Source of the DNA: DASSJT01 sp963715025
GTDB taxonomy: Bacteria; Actinomycetota; Actinomycetes; Actinomycetales; Dermatophilaceae
DNA: 64,000 nucleotides
Assembly (NCBI GenBank): GCA_963715025.1
Contig: CAVQQQ010000008.1
Span: 1-64,000 of the forward strand
Reading direction: 5' to 3'
How positions within the stretch are numbered: the stretch's first letter is position 1; each line of letters opens with the position of its first letter. Of the stretch, positions 26,324 to 34,920 are shown in pieces. The translations under genes were made by a program, and so were the position numbers. The notes beneath the pieces were generated by a model, which made no database searches, was not told the origin of the DNA, and saw nothing but the letters and a program-made list of their open reading frames with translations.

Positions 26324-26353
26324 ACCAAAGTCTGCTCGGCCGGAGACTTTGGT
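26324..26353. promoter_or_regulatory. Candidate response-regulator operator
   Basis: ACCAAAGTCT (26324-26333) and AGACTTTGGT (26344-26353) form a perfect 10-bp inverted repeat with a 10-bp spacer in the 130-bp gap between the divergent ABC operon and the histidine-kinase gene. Half-site spacing of about two helical turns fits a NarL/LuxR-type response-regulator dimer controlling both directions. Confidence 0.65.
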
Positions 26354-26391
26354 CCGCAGCCGTATGCCGCGGCGCGGCCTACGCTGAACAG

Positions 26392-27579
26392 GTGCTCAGA
26401 CCAGCCACTCCCTGGCTGCGCAGGCCCTTGTGGGGCGAGGTCTGGCGGATGCTGGCCGCCACCCTGGTCGGGGCCGTCCTGTGGCTCATCGTCCAGTCGG
26501 AACAGCAGAGCGGCGCACGGCCGATGCCGTCGCCGGCCTGGCTCGATGTGCTGGATCCGGTACTCGGCGTCGCAGCCCTGGTGCTGATGCTGTTCCGCCG
26601 GCGCTGGCCACTCGCGATCGCCCTGGCCACCACAGCCCTGACCGCCCTGTCGGTCACAGCCATCGGTCCTGCGGGCATCTCGCTGATCTCCCTGGCGACC
26701 CATCGGCGATGGGCCCAGGTGGCGGTGGCCGGGTTCGCCTGGCTTGTCTCTGGTGCTGTGTACCAGGAGCTCAGGCCCGCCTCGACCTCAGAGGACTGGG
26801 CGAACAACGTGACGATCACCGTGCTGAGCCTCGCGTTCTTCATCGCGGCAGGTGCCTTCATCGGGGCCCGCCGCGACCTGCTCGCCTCGCTGCGCGAACG
26901 CGTCGCCACCGCCGAGCGCGAACAGGCCATGCGCGTCGCCCAGGCCCGTGCCACCGAGCGGGCGCGGATTGCCCGGGAGATGCACGACGCGCTGGCTCAC
27001 CGGCTCTCCTTGGTGGCCATGCAGTCTGGTGCCCTGGCGTATCGGACCGACCTGACCCGCGAGGAGACCGCGCAGGCCGCCGCGGTGATCCGGGACAACA
27101 CCCACCAGGCCCTCGGGGAGCTTCGTGAGGTCCTCGGCCTCCTGCGCGAGGTGGGCGAGCCGGAGACCCAGCCCCGGCGCCCACAGCCCACGCTGGCCGA
27201 TCTTGACGACCTCGTCGCCGAGACCCGCGCCTCGGGGGTCCAACTGCACGCCACCGTCGCCATGGACGACCCGGGGCGGGTGCCCGAGACGGTCTCGCGC
27301 CATGCCTACCGCATCATCCAGGAGGCCCTCACCAACGCCCGCAAGCACGCGGCAGGCGCTCCCGTGGAGCTGGAGGTGCGGGCACGCGAAGGTGACGGCC
27401 TGCGCATCGTGGCCCGAAACGGCATACCGAAAAGGTCTGCGGCAGAACGGATGCCAGCATCGGGGATGGGGCTCATGGGGCTGACCGAGCGCGCCCAGCT
27501 CACCGGTGGCGAGCTCACCTACGGAACCGATCGCAGGGGCGACTTCGTGCTCAAGGCGTGGCTGCCATGGACGAACTGA
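26392..27579 (+). CDS. Sensor histidine kinase (NarL-type, HisKA_3)
   Basis: A 395-residue kinase starting at GTG 26392. The first 160 residues contain about five membrane helices (MLAATLVGAVLWLIV, LGVAALVLMLF, AIALATTALTALSVTAIGPA, VAVAGFAWLVSGAVYQ, VLSLAFFIAAGAFIGARRDL). The phosphoacceptor His is in ARIAREMHDALAHRLSLVAM (about residue 199). HATPase_c motifs are RIIQEALTNARKHA (N box) and GMGLMGLTERAQLTGGEL (G box). It overlaps the response-regulator gene by 13 bp. The sensor part is membrane-embedded with little outside, as in cell-envelope stress kinases. Confidence 0.92.
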   Translation: MLRPATPWLRRPLWGEVWRMLAATLVGAVLWLIVQSEQQSGARPMPSPAWLDVLDPVLGVAALVLMLFRRRWPLAIALATTALTALSVTAIGPAGISLISLATHRRWAQVAVAGFAWLVSGAVYQELRPASTSEDWANNVTITVLSLAFFIAAGAFIGARRDLLASLRERVATAEREQAMRVAQARATERARIAREMHDALAHRLSLVAMQSGALAYRTDLTREETAQAAAVIRDNTHQALGELREVLGLLREVGEPETQPRRPQPTLADLDDLVAETRASGVQLHATVAMDDPGRVPETVSRHAYRIIQEALTNARKHAAGAPVELEVRAREGDGLRIVARNGIPKRSAAERMPASGMGLMGLTERAQLTGGELTYGTDRRGDFVLKAWLPWTN

Positions 27580-28268
27580 CCGGCGCCGGGCCAGGCGACC
27601 GCCGCATCGCCGTCGTCCTCGTCGACGACGACCCGCTGGTCCGCGCGGGGCTGCGGATGATCCTGGGCGGCGCCCGCGACATCGAGGTGGTGGGCGAGGC
27701 CGGGGACGGCCTCGAGGCGCTGACCGTGATCGAGGCAGCAGCTCCCCAGGTGGTCCTCATGGACATCCGTATGCCCCGCCGCGACGGGCTCGAGGCCACA
27801 CGCCTGCTGGTGGAGCGCCAGCGGCACTCGGGACGGCTCAGCGCGGCCCGGGTGATCGTGCTGACGACGTTCGACACGGACGACCAGGTGCTGGAGGCCC
27901 TGCGGATCGGCGCCAGCGGCTTCCTGCTCAAGGACACGCCACCGGAGCGCCTGGTCGCCGCCGTGCGCGACGTGGCTGCCGGTCAGCCCATCCTCTCCCC
28001 CAGCGTCATGGCCCAGCTGATCGCGAAAGTCACCGAGGGAGACGACTCCCGCCGCGACGCCGCACGGGCGGGGCTCGCGCGGCTCACCGAGCGCGAGCGG
28101 GAAGTCGCCGTGGCGATCGGACGAGGGCTGTCCAACGCCGAGATCTCGGCCGAGCTCTACATGAGCGTCCCCACCGTCAAGGCGCACGTCTCGCGCCTGC
28201 TGGCCAAGCTCGACGCTGACAACCGGGTGCAGATTGCGCTCACGGTGCATGACGCCGGCCTGACCTGA
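27567..28268 (+). CDS. NarL/LuxR-family response regulator
   Basis: A 233-residue response regulator. Receiver domain: acidic pair in IAVVLVDDDPLVRAGLRMIL, phosphorylated Asp in VVLMDIRMPRRDGLEATRLL (about residue 66), Lys in FLLKDTPPERL. LuxR-type HTH at the C-terminus: LTEREREVAVAIGRGLSNAE then ISAELYMSVPTVKAHVSRLL. ATG 27567 is inside the kinase gene, giving translational coupling. It should bind the dyad at 26324-26353 and control the divergent ABC exporter. Other starts are possible but less conserved. Confidence 0.93.
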   Translation: MDELTGAGPGDRRIAVVLVDDDPLVRAGLRMILGGARDIEVVGEAGDGLEALTVIEAAAPQVVLMDIRMPRRDGLEATRLLVERQRHSGRLSAARVIVLTTFDTDDQVLEALRIGASGFLLKDTPPERLVAAVRDVAAGQPILSPSVMAQLIAKVTEGDDSRRDAARAGLARLTEREREVAVAIGRGLSNAEISAELYMSVPTVKAHVSRLLAKLDADNRVQIALTVHDAGLT

Positions 28269-28545
28269 TGCGCGCGGGGTAGGGGCGCCGGCACCGGTGG
28301 CAGGGCACTGTGTCCCAGTAGACCCTGTTCGCCATCGCCCGGGCGGACTTGCTGTCAGCGGAAATGCCAGGCGAAAGTCCTGATGCCCTTCAACCTGGCG
28401 CCGTGTCTCCCAGCAGACCTCGCCGCCGCGCTGGATACCGTCACCGATCACCTCGGCTCATGCTCATCGAGGCGGCGTTGGCGCGGCCGGCCGATCCGTG
28501 CTGGTCACTCTCCCGGCCTCCGGATGTGCCCTCCCGGTACCCAGC

Positions 28546-29283
28546 ATGCCCGCAGGAAGGCACGACGAACGCCGGTTGGCGGCCTTCCACGAGGCGGGTC
28601 ACACGGTCGCCTCCGTCATGCGCGGTGGCTCCTCACTGACCTCGGTCAGCCTCTCCGACGAAAGGGCCGGCGAGGGCATGACATGGGCCCGGCATGCGCC
28701 GTGGGACCACGCGCTCATCGTCTGGGCCGGGCTGCGGGCCGAGGCGCGCTACCCGTGGGGTGAGCGCGACCTTGAGGACACCGACGACGACGGGCTGGAG
28801 TTGATCGACTATCTGCTTGGGGTCCTCCTCACCCAGCCCGACGCCGCAGCGCTGCACGCCGATCCGTGGCTCTCGGACATTCACGAGTGGGGTGCGCGTA
28901 CGGAGGAGGTTTGGCAGGTGGAAATGGAGCGCGTTTGGGGGGCGGTGCAGGCTGCGGCGGCACGGCTCTACGACGGCGAGGCGGTCAGCGCCGACATGGT
29001 GGAAGAAATGGTGTACGAGGGACCAAGGTCTCTGGATGGACGTGCAAGATCTCGGATTCTGCGCCTCGACGAAGCGGGAGGCATGAAGCGCGTCGTCACC
29101 GCAATGTCCGCCGTGCTCCTGGCTGCCTCGCTGGCTGCCTGCGGCGGCAGCGACGAGGTGAAGACCGCCTCGTCGACCACCAAAACCACCATCGACAAGG
29201 CCTACCACGACAAGTACGGGCACGGGGACCCCGTGCGGGCCATCACCAGCCCGCAGGCCCGGGCCACGACCCTGCGCATATAG
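28546..29283 (+). CDS. HEAGH-containing M41-like protein fused in frame to a lipoprotein leader
   Basis: From ATG 28546 the frame encodes MPAGRHDERRLAAFHEAGHT then VASV, the zinc-binding HEXXH helix of M41-like peptidases, followed by LIVWAGLRAEARYPWG, an acidic DTDDDGLELIDYLLG and helical MERVWGAVQAAAARLYDGEA. Unlike FtsH there is no AAA domain. Around residue 179 the frame runs without a stop into a complete lipoprotein signal peptide with its own ribosome site (see 29083). The natural C-terminus has probably been replaced at a recombination joint, so function is doubtful. Confidence 0.5.
   Translation: MPAGRHDERRLAAFHEAGHTVASVMRGGSSLTSVSLSDERAGEGMTWARHAPWDHALIVWAGLRAEARYPWGERDLEDTDDDGLELIDYLLGVLLTQPDAAALHADPWLSDIHEWGARTEEVWQVEMERVWGAVQAAAARLYDGEAVSADMVEEMVYEGPRSLDGRARSRILRLDEAGGMKRVVTAMSAVLLAASLAACGGSDEVKTASSTTKTTIDKAYHDKYGHGDPVRAITSPQARATTLRI
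29083..29283 (+). CDS. Small lipoprotein nested in the preceding frame
   Basis: ATG 29083 follows a GGGAGG site and encodes 66 residues: a signal peptide MKRVVTAMSAVLLAASLAAC with the lipobox LAAC, then a Ser/Thr/Lys-rich stretch ending TSPQARATTLRI. The leader resembles that of the lipoprotein at 34213 (VVVAASLAACG). The mature part is short, so this may be a truncated lipoprotein. It shares the frame of the M41-like gene, which gives a rare in-frame internal start. Confidence 0.5.
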   Translation: MKRVVTAMSAVLLAASLAACGGSDEVKTASSTTKTTIDKAYHDKYGHGDPVRAITSPQARATTLRI

Positions 29284-29287
29284 CCCC

Positions 29288-29722
29288 CTAACCAGCGGAC
29301 GCAAGCGGACACCGACGCTCCACCGACCGTGCTCCGTCGCCGCTCGATCCTTCGCGGCTCGCTCGTTGCGAGGCGGGAGCGCAAGCAGCCTGCTCCACCG
29401 CCACACCGGAACGCTCGACGCCCTCGAGCACACGATCCGACGCCCGGGAGGACACCCAGAACGAGCCAAAGTTCCTCACCGACCGAAACAAGTCCTGCGC
29501 GCTCACGGGTCCTGCTGGCCTATTTCTCCCGAAGGGGCCGAGCCACTGTGCGAACTTCTCCCCGTATTGCTCGAAGAAGACCTCGAACCCCATAACCCCG
29601 GGAGACCCGTCGGTGGACAGCATCAAACCCCCGATGGCCCCCTGCTCTTCGGTCCACAGCATGAGCCTAGGCTGACCGTCCACCACGTCGAACCGCGAGC
29701 TGGACAGCTTGGCCGCGAGTAG
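29288..29722 (-). pseudogene. Unidentified gene fragment
   Basis: Reverse frame with protein-like composition: LLAAKLSSSRFDVVDGQPRL, MLWTEEQGAIGGLMLSTDGS, PGVMGFEVFFEQYGEKFAQW, becoming low-quality after about residue 100. I do not recognise the family. It abuts the IS21 istA remnant at 29723, so its 5' end was removed by that insertion or a later deletion. Confidence 0.35.
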
Positions 29723-29725
29723 GAC

Positions 29726-29860
29726 GGTGGCGAGTCACTTGCCAGGGCACGGCGCACCGCGTTCCGTGAGATCCCCGTCTTCCGCACGATCGCCTTGATC
29801 GCCCATCGCCTCCGCCGTGTGCAGCCGACGGATCTCAGCCCAGTCCTCCACTGTCATCAC
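29726..29860 (-). pseudogene. IS21-family istA remnant
   Basis: Starting at GTG 29860/ATG 29857 the reverse strand reads TVEDWAEIRRLHTAEAM, then after one extra G (frame change) AIKAIVRKTGISRNAVRRAL then ASDSPP. This is the N-terminal HTH of an IS21 transposase (family: V-E-D-W-A-E-I-R-R-L-H and K-T-G-I-S-R-N-T-V-R-R-A-L). Only about 45 codons remain before the unrelated fragment at 29722. Its upstream end is interrupted by IS30-B. Confidence 0.7.
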
Positions 29861-29903
29861 CCTCCACAGAGTCACGCAGGGGGTCCGTTTTCACCCGGGC
29901 AGG

Positions 29904-31174
29904 TTCCAGTCAACGTCGCAACACGGATGGTGTGTGAAGCAGGGTAGCGAGACGGGTGGCGGGGGTGTCCCAGTTCAGGACCTTGCGGGGTCGGTCGTTC
30001 AGCTCGACCTGGACGATGGTGAGGTCCTCGGCGGTGTGGACGGACAGGTCGGTGCCCTTGGGGAAGTAGTCGCGCAGCGCGCCGTTCGTGTTCTCGTTGC
30101 TGGGCCGCTGCCACGGCGAGTGGGCTTCACAGAAGAAGATCTTGGTCCGCAGCGTGGCAGCGATCTCGGTGTGCCTGGCCATCTCCTTGCCCTGATCCCA
30201 CGTGAGCGTGCGCCGCAGGTGCGGCGGCATCGCGGTGAGCGTGGCGATGACGCTGTCCCGCACGGTGCTCAAGTCATGCTGGCCGCCCAGGAGGTGTCCG
30301 AGCAGGGTGAACCGGGTGGTGCGCTCAACGAGCGTGACGATCGCGGAACCATTGCCGGCGCCCATGATGAGGTCGCCCTCCCAGTGCCCGGGCTCGAGGC
30401 GGTCAAGGACGGTGGCCGGCCGCTGGTGGATCAGCGTCATCCCGGTCACCGGTGCGGAGCGCCGGTGCTGAGCGCCGCGACGCGGTAGCCGCTGGCGCCG
30501 CCGCCGGCGCAGAACCCGACCAGGCAACTCCCGAGGCAGGCTGCCCAGGTCAGGGCGATAGACCGCCTGGTAGATCGTCTCGGTGCACAACCACCGACCC
30601 GGCTGGTCAGGGAACCGGCGCCGGAGCTCGCGGCTGATCTGCTCCGGGCTCCACCGGGCCTTGAGCTGCACGGCGACCCAGGCGCGCAGCTCGTGATCCA
30701 AAGACAGCCGGCTTGGCCGATGAATGCGCCGCCTGGCCAGGGCACGACGGTGTGCCTCATGGGGTCGGTACCGGCCGCTGGCGTCGCTGCCCCGGCGCAG
30801 CTCGCGGCTGATCGTGGAGGGCGCGCGTCCCAACAGGACGGCGATCTCGCGCATCGTCCGCTTCTCTCGGTGCAGGTCGGCCAGTCGGACGCGTTCATCT
30901 TCGGACAGGTACCGAGGCGAGTAACTCCTGGTCGCAGGCTCGTTGATCACGGGCGGCAAGTTCAGCAGGCGACCGTCCGGGTACCGCAGCACCCTGCCAT
31001 TGCGCCACCATTTCGCGGTTCGCCGGTTGACCCCAACCTCCCTCGCCGCCTGCGACAGTGACACCCCCTCCCCGATCAGTCTCGCGAACGCCTCCCGCTT
31101 CGCGTAATCCGGCTTCGGTCCTCGACGGCCCACGGCAACTCCTGAAGAGTCAGGTGTTGCGACACTCGCCAGAA
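29904..31174 (-). mobile_element. IS30-family element (IS30-B)
   Basis: A 1.27-kb element. Imperfect inverted repeats: TTCCAGTCAACGTCGCAACA at 29904 and, on the other strand from 31174, TTCTGGCGAGTGTCGCAACA; both share GTCGCAACAC. One full-length transposase lies between. It separates the istA remnant and two IS21-end-like motifs, GGGGGTCCGTTTTCAC (left flank, about 29878) and GGGGGTCAGTATTCAC (right flank, about 31190), so it sits in the left end of an older IS21 element. Confidence 0.8.
29910..31133 (-). CDS. IS30-family transposase (IS30-B)
   Basis: A 407-residue IS30 transposase. HTH regions: REAFARLIGEGVSLSQAARE near the start and MREIAVLLGRAPSTISRELR at about residues 96-115. DDE core: LEPGHWEGDLIMGAGNGSAI (first Asp), RRTLTWDQGKEMARH (second Asp), and FFCEAHSPWQRPSNENTNGA with the final Glu in SNEN. 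GTG 31133 is chosen because AGGAG precedes it. The stop codon overlaps the left inverted repeat. It appears intact. It is clearly different from the two IS30-A copies. Confidence 0.92.
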   Translation of the reverse strand: MGRRGPKPDYAKREAFARLIGEGVSLSQAAREVGVNRRTAKWWRNGRVLRYPDGRLLNLPPVINEPATRSYSPRYLSEDERVRLADLHREKRTMREIAVLLGRAPSTISRELRRGSDASGRYRPHEAHRRALARRRIHRPSRLSLDHELRAWVAVQLKARWSPEQISRELRRRFPDQPGRWLCTETIYQAVYRPDLGSLPRELPGRVLRRRRRQRLPRRGAQHRRSAPVTGMTLIHQRPATVLDRLEPGHWEGDLIMGAGNGSAIVTLVERTTRFTLLGHLLGGQHDLSTVRDSVIATLTAMPPHLRRTLTWDQGKEMARHTEIAATLRTKIFFCEAHSPWQRPSNENTNGALRDYFPKGTDLSVHTAEDLTIVQVELNDRPRKVLNWDTPATRLATLLHTPSVLRR

Positions 31175-31712
31175 TCCGCCCCGTCGATCGGGGGTCAGTA
31201 TTCACGCGCCGTCGACACGCCGAGAGGGCCGGCCACTGGTGCACATCTGGTCGCGGACGACTGTCGCATGTCCCGATGGAGGACGCACCTGCCCGCATGC
31301 TGTCCTGCCTCGGTTGGTCTCTGACGGGGCGGATCCAAGCGGTGAGCGCAGCGAGCCCGGTTTGGCTCGAGATATCTTGACACTTTCGAGGCTCTCTCGG
31401 CCTTGTGCCCGCGGGCCTTGAAGCCCGTCACCTCCTCGGTGTTGGTGCAGAGCACCACCTGCCAACATCGTCTCGTGCTGGTCGAGGAGCGGAAGCGGGT
31501 GTCCTCGACCTCGATCGGTGACGGTGTTGCCGACGTGCGGCAGGCCGACCTCGACGCCGCGCTGGCCAGAGGGTGCTTGTTTGACGGTCCACGTCGTCGG
31601 ATGCCGTTCAGCGTGTCCGCGGTCGCGGCCGGCCGGTTGCGCATATGGCCAAGAAGATGGGGTGTCTCGGCACTGTGCGCACCCGGCCCGCTACGCGAGC
31701 TGGTGTTGTCGG
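31175..31712. other. IS21-end motif followed by unrecognised DNA
   Basis: Begins with GGGGGTCAGTATTCACGCGC (about 31190-31209), a typical IS21-family terminal sequence, then about 500 bp whose reverse strand looks weakly coding (around 31400-31560) but matches nothing I can name. Treated as the outer end of the IS21 remnant plus unknown DNA. Confidence 0.4.
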
Positions 31713-32783
31713 TCAGCTGGTGGCCCGCCGGATCAAGCCCACCAGCCCGTGTTGCTCGTCGTCGATGCCGGCGCTGAACCACAGCGCGTCGGTGCCGCCG
31801 CTGGCCGCGGTCCCGGGCAGCAACGCCCACAGTCCGTCGATCGCGATCGGACGGTTGTCGCGGTTGCGCAGCTGTCCCAGGAACTCATCCCCGGAGTACA
31901 CCCCGATCCTGCCGTCACCGAAGTTGCCGACCAGCAGCGTGCCGGCGAACGGCCCGAAGCTGGCAGGAGCGATCGCCATCCCCCACGGCGCGTTCAGGTT
32001 GCCGTGACTGGCCACCCGGTGCACGCCATATCCGGACAGGTCGAAGCGGTCGACGAACCCGAAGCCGTGCCCGGCCACCTCGTCCTCGGCGTCGGCGTCC
32101 TGCTTCGCGTACGCCACATAGACGAAGTCACCGGTGGTGAACATGTTGAAGGGGGCATAGCCGGCCGGCAGTGCGGGATCAACGAACGCGGTCGGATCGG
32201 TGACGGGATGGAACGCGGCGTCGAAGACATCGATCCGCGCGTGGTGGAAGTCGGCCGCCAGCAATTGTGGACCGGTCGCGGTGTGCACCAGCGCGAGGCC
32301 CTTATAGATCGCTTCATCACTGTGCGCGGCGATGACCGCGGTCGTCGGGTCCGCCTGCGGGCTCCACCCGGTCAGGTCGCCACCTTCGCTCACGAACAAG
32401 AACCGCGCCGGCCCCGATCCGGCCGGTCCGCTGACCACGAACGACGAGGTGTCGTTGAACACCTGGCCAGTCGGTGCGCCGCCGCTGACGGTGACTTCGA
32501 GCGGCGCCTTGGTGACCGCGGTACCTCCCGCGCCGCCACGGTAGAGCGTGGCGGTCCCGGTGCCGTTGTTCGCCACCCACAGCGGGCTGGTCGGAGAAAG
32601 CGCCAGCCCCCATGCGTTCACCACCAACGGATCGGTCAACTGAGCTCGACCCGGCAGGTCAGACACGAGATCTACTTCGTCATACCGGTTGGTGGGTGGC
32701 GCAGCATCGACCGGCCCGGCTGCGAGCCCAGTGAACATGAGCGGGGTCACGATCACGGCAAGTGTGGAAGACAGGCGTCTCAT
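31713..32783 (-). CDS. Secreted TIGR03118-family protein
   Basis: A 356-residue secreted beta-propeller-like protein of the TIGR03118 family. Signal peptide: LSSTLAVIVTPLMFTGLAAG then PVDAA, cleaved near residue 27. Mature motifs typical of the family: DPLVVNAWGLALSPTSPLWV followed by ANNGTGTATLYRGG, FLFVSEGGDLTGWS, LLAADFHHARIDVFD, GYAPFNMFTTGDFVYVAYAK, LNAPWGMAIAPASFGPFAGT and LLVGNFGDGRIGVYS, ending DALWFSAGIDDEQHGLVGLI. It probably folds as an NHL-like propeller outside the cell; ligand unknown. Single gene, full length. Confidence 0.88.
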   Translation of the reverse strand: MRRLSSTLAVIVTPLMFTGLAAGPVDAAPPTNRYDEVDLVSDLPGRAQLTDPLVVNAWGLALSPTSPLWVANNGTGTATLYRGGAGGTAVTKAPLEVTVSGGAPTGQVFNDTSSFVVSGPAGSGPARFLFVSEGGDLTGWSPQADPTTAVIAAHSDEAIYKGLALVHTATGPQLLAADFHHARIDVFDAAFHPVTDPTAFVDPALPAGYAPFNMFTTGDFVYVAYAKQDADAEDEVAGHGFGFVDRFDLSGYGVHRVASHGNLNAPWGMAIAPASFGPFAGTLLVGNFGDGRIGVYSGDEFLGQLRNRDNRPIAIDGLWALLPGTAASGGTDALWFSAGIDDEQHGLVGLIRRATS

Positions 32784-33197
32784 CTCAACCTCCTACGTGT
32801 GAGGCTTCCCACCTGATGCTACGACTCAGCCAGCATGATGAATGGGCCACACCCAGGCTTTCCCGCCCGTCCAACCAATCCGGCGCCAACCGGGTGCACC
32901 CAGCGCAAGCCCTCCTTCGGCACAACAGACATCCTTCCACCGAGGACGCCTCCTCACGGGTCAGGAGAAAGCCGAACCCGTGGAGAGTCCCGAGCGCTGG
33001 TGGGCCAGCTCATGGCCTCTCGGCGGGCGCACCGACGGCTGCCAACGGCTGCCATCGGCTGCCAGCGAATCACAGAGAGACCGGCCTCAGGCGATGCGGC
33101 ACCGAGCGCATCATCAGAGGACGACCGCCTGACTCGAACGTCTGCACATGCCGCGGATAGGACGTGCCGATGAGCATGCGCCACACGGTCGGGTCAT
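32784..33197. other. Intergenic, nothing recognised
   Basis: 414 bp upstream of the TIGR03118 gene and downstream of the SRPBCC gene. It should hold the promoter of the former. No gene or marked hairpin seen; a Gly/Cys-rich repetitive patch (GGCTGCCAACGGCTGCCATC near 33040) is a simple repeat. Confidence 0.3.
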
Positions 33198-33653
33198 TCA
33201 CTCAGCGAGCGCAGCGAGTCGATCGAGCGACGCTTGCAGCCTGTCGGATGTGGTCGCCTTAGCGCGCGGGATCCGTCGGTCATCATCCGGCAACCGTGTC
33301 CAGTCGTAGGTGTGGGTGACTCGCGTACGCGACGATGTGATCGGATCCAACTCCCATCGCCATAGGTGCCCCGCCGGCTCCTGACCGGGCTCAGCGGGTA
33401 CCCAGGCGATGCGTCGGCCCTCGACGAACTCGACCACGTGGTTCTCTCGGATGTTGCCCTTGGTGGTCGTCATGGTGAATACATCACCGACGGCGTGGAC
33501 TCTTTGACCGGCGGGCGCCTGTGACAGGTTGTCGTTGCCGTCCCAGAGGGGCTGTTGGGTCGGGTCTGCGATGAGCTCGAAGATCCGCGGGGTTCCCGCC
33601 GCAATATCGCGGCTGGCGCTCACGACACGCTCGACTTCGCCTTCGCTGGCCAT
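33198..33653 (-). CDS. SRPBCC-family protein
   Basis: A 151-residue polyketide-cyclase/START-like protein starting at ATG 33653: ERVVSASRDIAAGTPRIFEL then IADPTQQPLWDGNDNLSQAP is the typical opening (I-A-D-P-x-x-x-P-x-W-D), with GRRIAWVPAEPG, WRWELDPITSSRTRVTHTYD and a C-terminal helix LQASLDRLAALAE. Likely binds a lipid-like ligand in its cavity. The open frame upstream of 33653 is not family-like and is not used. It differs from the SRPBCC protein at 6685. Confidence 0.8.
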   Translation of the reverse strand: MASEGEVERVVSASRDIAAGTPRIFELIADPTQQPLWDGNDNLSQAPAGQRVHAVGDVFTMTTTKGNIRENHVVEFVEGRRIAWVPAEPGQEPAGHLWRWELDPITSSRTRVTHTYDWTRLPDDDRRIPRAKATTSDRLQASLDRLAALAE

Positions 33654-34212
33654 GGGTCTATCCAAGCACTCAAGCGCACCCTCGACGCGTTCCACTTGAC
33701 CGCGGCCTGCGGACTGCACGCATCTGCCGCGTTCCGTGCGTTCCGGACGTCGCACATCAGGTGGCACAGATCTGTCGCACACCACCTGGCACAGGACAAT
33801 GGGAGGCGGCGCAAACATTGAGACGCCACCGTGCCTCGGGTTCGGAGAGCGGGGGCACAGTGGCGCTGCGAGACTCCTACCCACGCGGCGACTCACGACA
33901 CATCCGGTCCCACGGGAGGGACGGCACCGCCTGCCCCGCACTGTTGGAAGCAAACGGCGCGTCAATGGCCCCTACCCGGGCGCCGAGACGCTGATGCCTG
34001 CCACCCACAACAACGACGAAGGAGACGACACCGAGGGCCTGAGCGCCTCGCCTCACGTCCGGCAGAGGCCCCCCGGGGAACAGGTACCGGGGGGCCTCCC
34101 CGTGGTGCGCTGGCGGTTTGTTGGGCTCAACACGAGTCGTCTGAGGGACCTTCGACTCTGGCTCGAGCCCCCGAGCGGCTGCAGGCTCGCATCAAGCAGG
34201 GGGAGAATCACC
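33654..34212. other. Intergenic, with one strong hairpin
   Basis: About 560 bp upstream of the lipoprotein gene. It contains the hairpin at 34065-34098 (listed separately) and no recognisable gene on either strand. Confidence 0.35.
34065..34098 (+). terminator. GC-rich hairpin upstream of the lipoprotein gene
   Basis: GAGGCCCCCC (34065-34074) pairs exactly with GGGGGGCCTC (34089-34098), loop 14 nt. It resembles the arm sequence of the terminator at 52562-52598 (GAGGCCCCCC). It has no clear upstream gene, so it may be a leftover terminator or a 5' leader structure of the lipoprotein mRNA. Confidence 0.5.
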
Positions 34213-34815
34213 ATGAACCGCAGCATCACCGCGCTGTTCGCCGTCGTCGTGGCCGCCTCACTAGCTGCTTGCGGCACCACGCCTGTTGCCAGCCCGACGA
34301 CAGCCACCGGCACGACATCAACAACGCCGACACTCACCACCGACGCTGCGGCTGAGAAGGCCAGGGCCGACAAGGCAGCCGCAGATGCTGCGGCAGCCGC
34401 TGCTGCGGCGGCTGCAGCCGAGGCAAAGCACACGAAGATGCTGAGGAGCACGAAGTCGTATGCCTCGATCTCCAACAGGTCGCTTGCCAAGGTGCTGCGC
34501 AACCCGGACTCGTACGTCAGGAAGCGGTATGTCATCTATGGCGAGGTCACGCAGTACGACAGCGCGACCGGCCAGGATGCGTTCCTCGCTGATGTGGCGA
34601 ATCGTGACATTCGCGAGTATGGCTACTGGGTCGGTGGGGAGAACGCGATGATCACCGCTGGGCTCGCAGACCTGTCTGACACCGTCGAGGGGGACATCGT
34701 CAGGATGTACGTCGAGGTCGTCGGCTCGCTGAGTTACGACACGCAGATCGGCGGGAACACCACAGTCGCCGAGTTCAAAGTGAACATCATCAGACGCATC
34801 GGTGTGAGCAACTAG
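34213..34815 (+). CDS. Lipoprotein with OB-fold-like C-terminal domain
   Basis: A 200-residue lipoprotein. Signal peptide NRSITALFAVVVAASLAACG with lipobox LAAC (Cys at residue 19), a Thr/Ser-rich linker, an Ala/Lys coiled segment (EKARADKAAADAAAAAAA), then a globular domain with RNPDSYVRKRYVIYGEVTQY, DSATGQDAFLADVANRD and GDIVRMYVEVVGSLSYDTQI, which looks like a tRNA_anti-like/OB-fold domain found in other lipoproteins. It should sit on the outer face of the membrane. ATG 34213 has a strong site (GGGGGAG). Function unknown; no operon partner. Confidence 0.82.
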   Translation: MNRSITALFAVVVAASLAACGTTPVASPTTATGTTSTTPTLTTDAAAEKARADKAAADAAAAAAAAAAAEAKHTKMLRSTKSYASISNRSLAKVLRNPDSYVRKRYVIYGEVTQYDSATGQDAFLADVANRDIREYGYWVGGENAMITAGLADLSDTVEGDIVRMYVEVVGSLSYDTQIGGNTTVAEFKVNIIRRIGVSN

Positions 34816-34920
34816 GCGGGAGCTGCGGGCTCGGTGATCGGGCTCAACGGCCGGCGTGTGCAGCCGGCACTCGGTCAAGCTGGGGTGCCGGACCGCTCGA
34901 CGCCAAAGGAGCGTCGGTCC

